From NCBI GenBank assembly GCA_902512865.1, contig CABXKZ010000015.1, positions 1 to 11,385 on the forward strand: 11,385 nucleotides of DNA, in the 5' to 3' direction. The DNA is from an uncultured marine group I thaumarchaeote (GTDB taxonomy: Archaea > Thermoproteota > Nitrososphaeria > Nitrososphaerales > Nitrosopumilaceae). This document shows positions 1-6,291 of the stretch, in pieces. Numbering within the stretch: position 1 is the first letter of the stretch; each line of letters opens with the position of its first letter. Both the position numbers and the translations under genes were made by a program. The notes beneath the pieces are model-generated. The model did no database searches. It saw only the letters and a list, made by a program, of their open reading frames with translations, and had not been told where the DNA came from.

Positions 1-295
1 TGTTTTTTTCACATAGTTCTGCAAAGTCAGAGTTTTCAGACAAGAATCCATAACCTGGGTGGATCGCATCTGCACCAGATGATAAAATTACATCAAGAAT
101 TTTTTCTTGGTTTAGGTAACTTTTTGCAGGTGCTGCCTCACCAATGTGAAATGCCTCGGTGGCATTTTTGACATGTAATGAATTTCTATCCTCGTCAGAA
201 TAAACAGCAACAGTTTTGATTCCAAGAGCTTTACATGTCTTCATGACACGTAAAGCAATTTCTCCTCTATTAGCAACTAGTACTTTTTCAATCAT
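1..295 (-). CDS. accC: Biotin carboxylase subunit of acetyl/propionyl-CoA carboxylase (5' part only)
   Basis: The ATP-dependent biotin carboxylase carboxylates the biotin on a carrier protein; in thaumarchaea it serves the acetyl- and propionyl-CoA carboxylation steps of CO2 fixation. The 98 visible codons give the typical N-terminal subdomain: [17 protein letters not shown] at residues 1-17, then [14 protein letters not shown] (29-42), the IGEA stretch near 51-54, and [14 protein letters not shown] (75-88). These are hallmark biotin carboxylase motifs. The rest (normally to about 450-500 aa) lies beyond the left edge. The ATG at 295 is only 5 bp after the stop of the carboxyltransferase gene, and a GTGA ribosome-binding sequence overlaps that stop, so the two are surely co-transcribed and probably translationally coupled. 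A biotin carrier gene is expected further downstream, outside the window (inference). Confidence 0.95.
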   Translation of the reverse strand, partial: MIEKVLVANRGEIALRVMKTCKALGIKTVAVYSDEDRNSLHVKNATEAFHIGEAAPAKSYLNQEKILDVILSSGADAIHPGYGFLSENSDFAELCEKN

Positions 296-300
296 TTTAC

Positions 301-304
301 TCAC
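301..304 (-). promoter_or_regulatory. Ribosome binding site of accC overlapping the pccB stop
   Basis: The minus strand reads GTGA, then GTAAA, then the accC ATG at 295. GTGA matches part of GGAGGTGAT, the complement of the archaeal 16S rRNA 3' end, and the TGA within it is the pccB stop codon. This supports the ATG at 295 and coupled translation. Confidence 0.5.
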
Positions 305-1848
305 AGGTTGATATTTCCATGTTTTCGAGGAAGTTGTTTTTCACGTTTGTTTACGAGCATTTCTAATGCTTTGATGAGCATTGGTCTAGTTTCTGCAGGA
401 TCAATTACAGTATCTATTGTACCATTTGATGCCGCAACGTAAGGATTAGCAAATTTTCCTGTAAATTCATCGACTAATTTCTTTTTTAATTCTTCAGGAT
501 TATCTGAATTTGCTAATTCTTTTCTATTCATAATTTTTACAGCACCTTCAGAACCAAGGACGGCTATTTGTGCAGTTGGCCATGCGTAATTAACATCAGT
601 TCTTAGATTTTTGCTTGACATTGCAATGTATGCACCACCATATGCCTTTCCAATAACAACTGTAATTTTTGGAACGGTAGCTTCACAATAAGAGTATAGT
701 AATTTGCTTCCATGTCTAATGATTCCGTTGTGTTCCTGATTTGAACCCGGCATGTAACCTGGAGTGTCAACTAGAGTAATAATTGGAATTCCATAACAAT
801 CACAGAAACGAATGAAACGTGATGCTTTGTTTGACGAATCAATATCTAATGCACCAGCTAAAAACATTGGTTGGTTTGCTACAATTCCTACAGTTTTACC
901 ATTCATTCTGCCAAATCCAACTACAACGTTTTGTGCAAATAGTTCATGAATCTCAAAGAACTTGTTATCATCTAAAATTGAATGTATAATTTCTTTCATG
1001 TCATATGGCTGTAAAGCATCATCTGGTAGAATGTTTATCAAATTATTATCTAATCTATTAGGATCATCAGATGTTTCAATAGAAGGTGGAGCTTCAGAAT
1101 TATTCTGCGGAATGTAAGAGAGTAATGTTTTGATATAATCCATGCACTCATACTCATTTTTAGCTACAAAGTGTGCAACACCACTCTTTGTTCCATGAGT
1201 CATTGCACCACCTAGTTCGTCAAATGATATTTCTTCTCCAAGAACTGTCTTAACAACATCAGGACCAGTTACAAACATGGTTCCAACTTTGTCAACCATT
1301 ATAACAAAATCAGTCATTGCAGGAGAATAAACAGCACCACCTGCAGAAGGACCAATACTTGCAGTGATTTGTGGAACGACACCAGATGCCAATTGATTAT
1401 GATAAAAGATATCTGCAAAACCATCTAGACTTAAAATTCCTTCTTGAATTCTTGCACCACCAGAATCAGCAATTCCAACTATTGGACAACCATTTCGTGT
1501 AGCATGATCCATTAATTTAGTAATTTTTTTGGCTCCCATCTGACTAAGCGTTCCACCTAAAACAGTGAAATCATATGCAAAAACGTAAACCTGACGACCA
1601 TTAATTTTTCCATATCCACCAACTACACCATCAGTAAAAAATTTCTTTTTCTGCATATCATAATCATGATAATGATGAGTAGCCATAGCGTCTAGTTCAA
1701 CAAATGTTCCTTCATCACAAAGCAAATCAATTCTTTCTCTAGCAGTTAGTTTGCCCTTGTCATGTTGGGACTTAATTCTATCTTGACCTCCACCCTGAAG
1801 TGAAGTCTTTTTGTTATTCAGATATTCATTTAGTTTATCAGAATGCAT
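301..1848 (-). CDS. pccB: Acetyl/propionyl-CoA carboxylase, carboxyltransferase (beta) subunit
   Basis: This subunit transfers the carboxyl group from carboxybiotin to acetyl-CoA or propionyl-CoA. At 515 aa it has the usual length of the PccB/AccD5 family. Visible motifs are the N-terminal [13 protein letters not shown] (31-43), [10 protein letters not shown] (128-137), the oxyanion-hole segment [16 protein letters not shown] (166-181), [11 protein letters not shown] (192-202), LGGAMTHG (212-219), the C-terminal half-domain [12 protein letters not shown] (361-372) with its [10 protein letters not shown], and GGAYIAM (404-410). It ends in the family-typical RKHGNINL. Residue 408, the position that influences acyl-CoA choice in this family, is Ile rather than Asp, which fits a dual acetyl/propionyl enzyme. 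It is the first gene of an operon with the biotin carboxylase 5 bp downstream. The ATG at 1848 is preceded by an AT-rich TATA-like stretch at about 1873-1884, so the leader would be very short. Confidence 0.96.
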   Translation of the reverse strand: MHSDKLNEYLNNKKTSLQGGGQDRIKSQHDKGKLTARERIDLLCDEGTFVELDAMATHHYHDYDMQKKKFFTDGVVGGYGKINGRQVYVFAYDFTVLGGTLSQMGAKKITKLMDHATRNGCPIVGIADSGGARIQEGILSLDGFADIFYHNQLASGVVPQITASIGPSAGGAVYSPAMTDFVIMVDKVGTMFVTGPDVVKTVLGEEISFDELGGAMTHGTKSGVAHFVAKNEYECMDYIKTLLSYIPQNNSEAPPSIETSDDPNRLDNNLINILPDDALQPYDMKEIIHSILDDNKFFEIHELFAQNVVVGFGRMNGKTVGIVANQPMFLAGALDIDSSNKASRFIRFCDCYGIPIITLVDTPGYMPGSNQEHNGIIRHGSKLLYSYCEATVPKITVVIGKAYGGAYIAMSSKNLRTDVNYAWPTAQIAVLGSEGAVKIMNRKELANSDNPEELKKKLVDEFTGKFANPYVAASNGTIDTVIDPAETRPMLIKALEMLVNKREKQLPRKHGNINL

Positions 1849-1872
1849 GTCCGCGATTTCTTGCCTTAGATA

Positions 1873-1884
1873 TCATATATTAAT
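1873..1884 (-). promoter_or_regulatory. Probable TATA box of the carboxylase operon
   Basis: Read on the minus strand this is TTAATATATGAT, centred about 30 bp upstream of the pccB ATG. Archaeal TATA boxes lie about 25-26 bp before the transcription start, so the leader would be about 5 nt. The whole intergenic gap is AT-rich, so the exact box is uncertain. Confidence 0.45.
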
Positions 1885-1906
1885 TTAAGTTAATCAAAAT
1901 TTAATT

Positions 1907-2227
1907 TCACTGATTTTTGAGATTCAGTAACGAGAACTTAGTTTTAAGAGATTTTTGGTATGTTAGATATGAGTTTCCCAGACCTTCACATTTTTTACAA
2001 ATGCATAATTGTGAAACAATAGAACGATCGCAGTCATCTTGAAATTCGCACTGCGAACAACCAGCAGAGCCATCACATATCAGACATTTGAGATCTTCAG
2101 TCTCAACACATTTTTCATGTTTTACTCCAAGACCTTTTGACCAAAGACCGATTTCATTTACGTTGATTTTTTCATTACAAACCATACATGTACCTTCAAA
2201 TTTCATTGCAATTTTTCGCCAGCTCAT
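1907..2227 (-). CDS. Small Cys-rich zinc-finger-like protein, third gene of the rfcL operon
   Basis: I do not recognise this 106-aa protein at family level. It holds 11 cysteines in three groups. The first is C14-x2-C17 with H37-x2-C40 and resembles a treble-clef or zinc-finger knuckle. The second is C48-x2-C51 with C57-x2-C60 and C66. The third is C75-x-C77-x2-C80. This predicts two or more metal sites, zinc more likely than Fe-S. There is no signal peptide or membrane segment; the C-terminal 20 residues are basic. Its ATG overlaps the rfcL stop in an ATGA junction, so translation is probably coupled to the clamp-loader subunit. A GGAG at 2242-2245 is rather far upstream (14 nt). A second in-frame ATG at 2206 (residue 8) is a possible start. 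A role linked to replication or repair is inferred only from position. Confidence 0.8.
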   Translation of the reverse strand: MSWRKIAMKFEGTCMVCNEKINVNEIGLWSKGLGVKHEKCVETEDLKCLICDGSAGCSQCEFQDDCDRSIVSQLCICKKCEGLGNSYLTYQKSLKTKFSLLNLKNQ

Positions 2228-3384
2228 TGTAACAATTCAATCTCCTTTTCAATTAATTCCTCATATGTTTCCTCAAATTCTAATTCAATGGAATCATTTT
2301 TCTTTAATATTAAGAGCAATGGAAAGAAAAATGTTGCAAACGTACTATTTGATACATGCAGTTTTTTAGATAATGTTGAACTAATTGCTTTAATTTTTGC
2401 TCCATCCCATCGCAATCTATTCAACAAAGGCCAAGAAAGATTATACTTAGTGTATCTAGCAGAAGAATCTTTTTCATAAAGTGACAATAAGATTGAATCA
2501 AGATATCTCAGTAGTCTCCAGTTTTGTGTTTTCATTATTTTTCCATAAAGTAAATCAGCTTTCGAAATAATTTCTAGTGATTTAGATATTTTTTCTGTAG
2601 ATAGATTACTAGTTATAATACTTGAATAAAACGCATTAATTTTTTCTCTAGGGTCAATTCTTAAAGAAAATAATACAACTCTTGCCTCATCTAATGATTG
2701 TGATTTGAAAAATGCGTTTAAACCATCCTCTACATTGAGAGATTCAAATGATTTTTCAGTATTAGGTTCAAATCCAGTAACTAATGCTTGTGCAGAATTT
2801 ATCATAGAACGAATATCACCTTTTGAATCAGTGATAAGTTTTACAAATCTACCAGGATTGATTTTTGCTTTTTCTTTTTCTAGGATCATATTGAGATACA
2901 ATTTGAGAAATCGAGGTGATAAAGGACTAATTTGTAGAGTTTTTACAACTTTTTTGATTTTTTTCATTTTGTCAGAGGAATCATAATTCCCAGCAAGTAC
3001 AATTGGAACTGTTGGTTCTTTTAAGATGTTAATGAGTGCTTCAACACCTCCAAAATCAGAACGTCCATGAATTCCATCTACTTCATCAATGAATATCATA
3101 GGTTCACCAAGAACAGTTTGATTTCCAAGTACAGGAGTTAGTATCTCTTGAATATTTTTTTTATTTCTTACATCACTTGCATTAAGACTAATCATATCAT
3201 ATCCAAATTGTTTTCCTGCAAGAAAACACATAGTTGTTTTTCCAATTCCAGGAGGACCAATCAATAAGAGAGGTTTTGTGCCTTTCTTCCATTTTCCAAA
3301 CCACTCAACAAATTGTTTTCTAGCATCTTCATTTCCAACCATATCAAAAATATTTTGAGGTCTATATTTTTCGGACCACATCAT
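2224..3384 (-). CDS. rfcL: Replication factor C large subunit (clamp loader ATPase)
   Basis: RFC opens and loads the PCNA sliding clamp at primer-template junctions, using one large and several small AAA+ subunits. From the ATG at 3384 the protein is 386 aa. Visible motifs are the N-terminal WSEKYRPQ box (3-10), Walker A GPPGIGKT (43-50), Walker B with Asp-Glu at 100-101, sensor 1 AGNYD (131-135), SPR (156-158), and sensor 2 GDIR (189-192). The helical C-terminal collar follows. The protein stops without an obvious PCNA-interacting QxxLxxFF-type tail and is shorter than typical archaeal RfcL. Frame-compatible starts are GTG 3393 and ATG 3384 and 3381; I chose 3384 because GTGAT lies 4 nt before it. 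The gene overlaps or abuts the upstream 373-aa gene and overlaps the downstream Cys-rich gene by 4 nt. Confidence 0.95.
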   Translation of the reverse strand: MMWSEKYRPQNIFDMVGNEDARKQFVEWFGKWKKGTKPLLLIGPPGIGKTTMCFLAGKQFGYDMISLNASDVRNKKNIQEILTPVLGNQTVLGEPMIFIDEVDGIHGRSDFGGVEALINILKEPTVPIVLAGNYDSSDKMKKIKKVVKTLQISPLSPRFLKLYLNMILEKEKAKINPGRFVKLITDSKGDIRSMINSAQALVTGFEPNTEKSFESLNVEDGLNAFFKSQSLDEARVVLFSLRIDPREKINAFYSSIITSNLSTEKISKSLEIISKADLLYGKIMKTQNWRLLRYLDSILLSLYEKDSSARYTKYNLSWPLLNRLRWDGAKIKAISSTLSKKLHVSNSTFATFFFPLLLILKKNDSIELEFEETYEELIEKEIELLQ

Positions 3385-3388
3385 TTGT

Positions 3389-3393
3389 ATCAC
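3389..3393 (-). promoter_or_regulatory. Ribosome binding site that favours the rfcL ATG at 3384
   Basis: The minus strand reads GTGAT, ACAA, ATG. GTGAT is complementary to the archaeal anti-Shine-Dalgarno end, and its TGA is the stop codon of the upstream gene. This favours ATG 3384 over the overlapping GTG at 3393. Confidence 0.5.
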
Positions 3394-4511
3394 TTAGTAG
3401 GAAGGTTTTGAGCCAAATCTGACCAAATATTTTGCTCTTGCAGCTTTTTGTACCAGAATAGATTATAATGCTCAACAGTCAGGAATAAAAATTCTAAGAA
3501 TTTTCTATGTGAGAATTCATCTGGAAGTTTTTCAAGTGCGGCTCTAGCATCATTTAGGTATGATTCACTATGTTTCATTGTTTCTTCAAATCCACTTTTT
3601 ACATCATTCATTTTGAGAGAATAAAAAAGTGGCCAAGATGGAATTTTTGCTGCTTTATCTCTAATGCTATCTTCAATTTCATTTCCACATCCAACTGATT
3701 CAGCTGCTTTTGCCATTCCAGTGTAAAAGATGTCAGCTAATGGTGCACGAGCTAGTGCCATATTTCTGCCTGCAGTACCCATCACAGAACGGTATTTTTT
3801 ATAACTTTCAATTAATTCTTCTTCAGTAATTGATGTAGGTTTGTCTTTTAATTTTGTATCAAGATATTGACCAATTCTTGCTTGCTTAAATCCTTCTTCA
3901 AATTCTTTTAGTACATCTTCACCACCTTTTGAAATTTTTTCTCTAGCAAGTTTTAGAATATATGGATTCATTAATTTGTAATCATCTAAATACTCCAAAT
4001 CTTCATCTTTGTCAACGATTCTATCCATTGGCTCACTAAGATCTATTGCAATTATGTGACCATCGACAATATCTTCTCGCATTGTAGTACTCTTATCATC
4101 TTTGAAATAATCTGTTGATGCATCAAAAAGACCATTGAATACAGGAAATGTCATTTTTACAAAATTTGAGTTTAGAATTCTAAGAACTCGATCATGTAAT
4201 GTATCAAAATCTTCAAGTTTAGATTTTATAGGATCAATTTCAGAAGCATTTAAGATAATTTCTGTAGAACCAACTTCTTCTGCAAATTTTTGTTGTGTTG
4301 TATTAGGAGAATCATCAGACTTTATTTGATCAAAGAGATTTTTTGCAAATCTCTTAGCAAACTCAGGAAATGTGTTTTCTGCTTCTTCTTTATAATGATT
4401 GAACTGTTTGAATCCTTTTGATTTGAATAAACCTTGCTTTATGATTTGTTTTCCAGGTTTGGTTCCCATCAAAGCACTTTTGCTAAAAATTGATTCATCT
4501 TTTCCACTCAC
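3390..4511 (-). CDS. Unrecognised 373-aa helical protein, first gene of the rfcL operon
   Basis: I do not recognise a known domain. The composition is charged and helix-rich, with no signal peptide, membrane segment, nucleotide-binding loop or Cys cluster. The N-terminal 40 residues are basic (many Lys, several Gly) and could bind nucleic acid. An acidic stretch lies around residues 155-180 (DLSEPMDRIVDKDEDLEYLDD region). A more conserved-looking core runs from about 240 to 370, including RSVMGTAGRNMALARAPLAD and a C-terminal aromatic run HYNLFWYKK. The start is GTG at 4511. A TATA-like CATAAATAGC is centred 24.5 bp upstream, so the mRNA is probably leaderless at this GTG; the next in-frame ATG is residue 15. 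The stop is embedded in the rfcL ribosome binding site. Co-transcription with a clamp-loader subunit hints at replication or repair, by context only. Confidence 0.85.
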   Translation of the reverse strand: MSGKDESIFSKSALMGTKPGKQIIKQGLFKSKGFKQFNHYKEEAENTFPEFAKRFAKNLFDQIKSDDSPNTTQQKFAEEVGSTEIILNASEIDPIKSKLEDFDTLHDRVLRILNSNFVKMTFPVFNGLFDASTDYFKDDKSTTMREDIVDGHIIAIDLSEPMDRIVDKDEDLEYLDDYKLMNPYILKLAREKISKGGEDVLKEFEEGFKQARIGQYLDTKLKDKPTSITEEELIESYKKYRSVMGTAGRNMALARAPLADIFYTGMAKAAESVGCGNEIEDSIRDKAAKIPSWPLFYSLKMNDVKSGFEETMKHSESYLNDARAALEKLPDEFSHRKFLEFLFLTVEHYNLFWYKKLQEQNIWSDLAQNLPTK

Positions 4512-4530
4512 AAAAAGTTGTTAACAAATT

Positions 4531-4540
4531 GCTATTTATG
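4531..4540 (-). promoter_or_regulatory. TATA box of the 373-aa gene/rfcL operon
   Basis: CATAAATAGC on the minus strand is centred 24.5 bp before the GTG at 4511. That is the spacing expected when transcription starts at the first base of the start codon, and it supports the GTG start. Confidence 0.5.
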
Positions 4541-4556
4541 CGTTCAAAGAACTAAA

Positions 4557-5030
4557 TCATAGTCGTCTAAACTCTGCAGCACCTTTTTCTGTAATTTTTA
4601 GTTGTATTGATTTTCCAAAAGGACCACTTTTTTCTACTGGCATCATGAATCGTTTTTTCTCAAGATCTTGTAAAATAGTATCTAAATTATTTGTTGAAAG
4701 ATTTGCTCTTTTTTGAAGTTCTTCAAATTTTGAAATATTTGTCATTAGTAAACCAAGCACAATTTTTTCTTTAGACCAATTTTTTGTTGAGAATTCTTCT
4801 TTACGTGGTGATTCTTGGAAATTATCAGGAGAAGATTCTTGGAAATTATCAGGAGAAGATTCTTGGAAATTATCAGGAGAAGATTCTTGGAAGAAATTTC
4901 TGCGAGGACTTTCAGGACGAGCGGATATATTTTGTTTAAGACCAGCACGTTTCAATACTCTAGGAAGTATTCTGGCGAGTGGTATGATCAGAAATATGAG
5001 TAAATAGATCCAAGAATAATTTTCTTCCAT
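4557..5030 (-). CDS. Membrane-anchored winged-helix protein with a tandem-repeat linker
   Basis: This is a 157-aa hypothetical with three visible parts. Residues 6-21 (SWIYLLIFLIIPLARI) form one hydrophobic N-terminal segment followed by Arg/Lys, as in a signal anchor with the rest in the cytoplasm. Residues 47-74 are a linker of three perfect FQESSPDN repeats plus a partial FQES. Residues about 85-157 look like a winged helix-turn-helix: helix KEKIVLGLLMTNIS, FEELQKRANLS, recognition-like helix NNLDTILQDLEKKRFM, then a wing with KSGPFGKSIQLKITEKG. The DNA-binding role is inferred from this pattern. The acidic, Ser/Pro-rich linker probably acts as a flexible tether. The ATG at 5030 is well supported because the membrane segment starts at once. 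It is separated from the next minus-strand gene by 45 bp and could be co-transcribed with it. Confidence 0.82.
   Translation of the reverse strand: MEENYSWIYLLIFLIIPLARILPRVLKRAGLKQNISARPESPRRNFFQESSPDNFQESSPDNFQESSPDNFQESPRKEEFSTKNWSKEKIVLGLLMTNISKFEELQKRANLSTNNLDTILQDLEKKRFMMPVEKSGPFGKSIQLKITEKGAAEFRRL
4810..4892. repeat. 24-bp direct tandem repeat, three perfect copies plus 11 bp
   Basis: The unit, read on the plus strand from 4810, begins GATTCTTGGAAATTATC and ends AGGAGAA. Copies lie at 4810-4833, 4834-4857 and 4858-4881 without a mismatch, followed by a partial GATTCTTGGAA at 4882-4892. It lies inside the winged-helix gene and encodes the FQESSPDN linker. As 24 is divisible by 3, copy-number changes would keep the frame. 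Confidence 0.97.
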
Positions 5031-5075
5031 GTTATATCATTCCAATTCGAAAGTAATAATGTATGTGTTGGTCTT

Positions 5076-5396
5076 CTATTGGGATTGTGAAAAAACACGA
5101 TATTCACCTATAATAGAATTACATTTGTGACATGTATATTGGCCTCTCTCAATGAGGATTAGTCCATTAGCAACAGGTTCATTTGGTTTTTCTTCTATCT
5201 GTATTTTAGTTGGTCCATCAAATTCAGAGTCACAAGTTTTGCAGAAATGTTTCAACATTTTTTCTAGATCAAGTTTCTCAAGTGATGCCAAGAAATGTTT
5301 GTCTATGTTTGGGACAAGTTTTGATTTTGAAACTTCTTCATCAGTAAGTTCGGCACTAACCCATCCACCCGAACCTTGTAACTCTATTGTCGTCAT
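5076..5396 (-). CDS. Small zinc-ribbon-like hypothetical protein
   Basis: The 106-aa protein has two CxxC knuckles, C52-KT-C55 and C89-HK-C92, separated by 33 residues with beta-rich sequence between them. This is the layout of a zinc ribbon. The N-terminal 50 residues contain GSGGWVSAELTDEEV and a helical stretch (HFLASLEKLDLEKMLKHF) just before the first knuckle. There is no signal peptide or membrane segment. I do not recognise a named family. The ATG at 5396 has a TATA-like CTTTATTCA on the minus strand about 25 bp upstream, consistent with a leaderless mRNA. It is divergent from the phosphatase gene at 5488, with 91 bp between them. A transcription- or RNA-related role is a guess from the fold only. 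Confidence 0.8.
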   Translation of the reverse strand: MTTIELQGSGGWVSAELTDEEVSKSKLVPNIDKHFLASLEKLDLEKMLKHFCKTCDSEFDGPTKIQIEEKPNEPVANGLILIERGQYTCHKCNSIIGEYRVFSQSQ

Positions 5397-5417
5397 AATA
5401 ATTCATTTTTTTATGCG

Positions 5418-5426
5418 TGAATAAAG
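5418..5426 (-). promoter_or_regulatory. Possible TATA box of the zinc-ribbon gene
   Basis: A T/A-rich stretch, TTTATTCAC on the minus strand, is centred about 25-26 bp upstream of the ATG at 5396. The call is weak because the whole divergent gap is AT-rich. Confidence 0.3.
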
Positions 5427-5460
5427 AGGTTTTGAAAAAAAAAATGAAAATGTTATTCAA

Positions 5461-5469
5461 CTTAAATTA
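5461..5469 (+). promoter_or_regulatory. Probable TATA box of the phosphatase gene
   Basis: CTTAAATTA is centred at 5465, about 23 bp before the first ATG (5488) and 26 bp before the second (5491). This suggests a leaderless transcript starting at one of the two ATGs. Confidence 0.45.
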
Positions 5470-5487
5470 TCCACAAATTGGAAAATT

Positions 5488-6288
5488 ATGATGGATACAA
5501 ATCAAATTCTCAAAGAAGCATCAAGAAGAATTTACGAGGCTGTGAAAGATATGGCAGGTACTGAAAAGGCTGCAGGGAATTTTGGAAGAGGCGCTGGAGG
5601 AGATATTTCAAGAAATATCGACATTACTGCGGAAAACACTGTTTTAGATTATCTAAAAGAGATTAATTTTGAATGTGTAGTGTTAGGAGAAGAATGCGGT
5701 CGTGTAGAATTATCAGATAAACCAAAGGGTTTTGTCATCATGGATGCAATTGATGGTTCTGCAAATGCAGTTAGAGGAGTTCCATTTTTCTGCTCATCGT
5801 TAGCATTTGCAACAGAAAATAGACTAAGTTCAATAACAGATGGTGTAATTACAAATCTTTCAACAGGCCAAATGTATTCAGCATCACAAGGAAAGGGGTC
5901 ATTTCTCGATGAGAAACAAATTTCGGTTCACAAAGAAACACCACTGTATAAAATAGTTGGAGTAAATATTTCAGGTGCCTCACAAGAAATAATGAAAAAA
6001 TTACAACCAGTTATTCAGAATCATAGTCATCTAAGACACTTTGGTGCAAATGCATTAGAAATGGCAATGTTTGCACAAGGATTAATTGATATCTTCATTG
6101 ACTTGAGAAATAAGATAAGGATTCAAGACATTGCAGCAGGATACATTATTGTTAAAGAAGCAGGAGGTTTACTTTTAGATGAAAAATTTAACACATTAGA
6201 TGCAGACTTGAGTTATGAAACAAGAGTTTCTTTTGTGGCAGCTGCTAATCAGGAAATTTTAGACGATATATTTCCAAGAGAAAAGTAA
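5488..6288 (+). CDS. Inositol monophosphatase / fructose-1,6-bisphosphatase family enzyme
   Basis: Members of this Mg2+-dependent family remove phosphate from inositol monophosphates or, in archaea, often also fructose 1,6-bisphosphate. At 266 aa the length is typical. Metal-site motifs are in order: GEE (67-69), the DAIDGS motif with Asp86, Asp89, Gly90 and Ser91 (family consensus DPxDGT), and the C-terminal QDIAAG with Asp214 followed by EAGG (224-227). The usual Trp before that last Asp is Gln here, and Pro is Ala in the central motif. These are mild departures; the metal ligands are intact, so activity is likely. Two adjacent ATGs (5488 and 5491) are equally plausible starts. The stop lies 3 bp from the end of the convergent flavoprotein gene. 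Substrate cannot be told from sequence: gluconeogenesis and inositol-lipid synthesis are both possible. Confidence 0.92.
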   Translation: MMDTNQILKEASRRIYEAVKDMAGTEKAAGNFGRGAGGDISRNIDITAENTVLDYLKEINFECVVLGEECGRVELSDKPKGFVIMDAIDGSANAVRGVPFFCSSLAFATENRLSSITDGVITNLSTGQMYSASQGKGSFLDEKQISVHKETPLYKIVGVNISGASQEIMKKLQPVIQNHSHLRHFGANALEMAMFAQGLIDIFIDLRNKIRIQDIAAGYIIVKEAGGLLLDEKFNTLDADLSYETRVSFVAAANQEILDDIFPREK

Positions 6289-6291
6289 ATT

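Noticed and set aside
2088..2986. Several plus-strand frames opposite rfcL and the Cys-rich gene
   Set aside because: They are antisense shadows with no domain, promoter or ribosome binding site.
4810..4892. Tandem repeat as a CRISPR array
   Set aside because: The copies abut with no spacers, lie within a coding frame and have no cas genes nearby.
4745..5003. Open frames on both strands over the 24-bp repeat, with their own peptide repeats
   Set aside because: The repeat length is a multiple of three, so any frame without a stop stays open through it. Only the 4557-5030 frame has a membrane segment and a plausible domain.
5431..5450. Poly-A run as a terminator or a programmed-slippage site
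   Set aside because: It lies in a divergent intergenic gap with no transcript known to end there and no coding frame crossing it.
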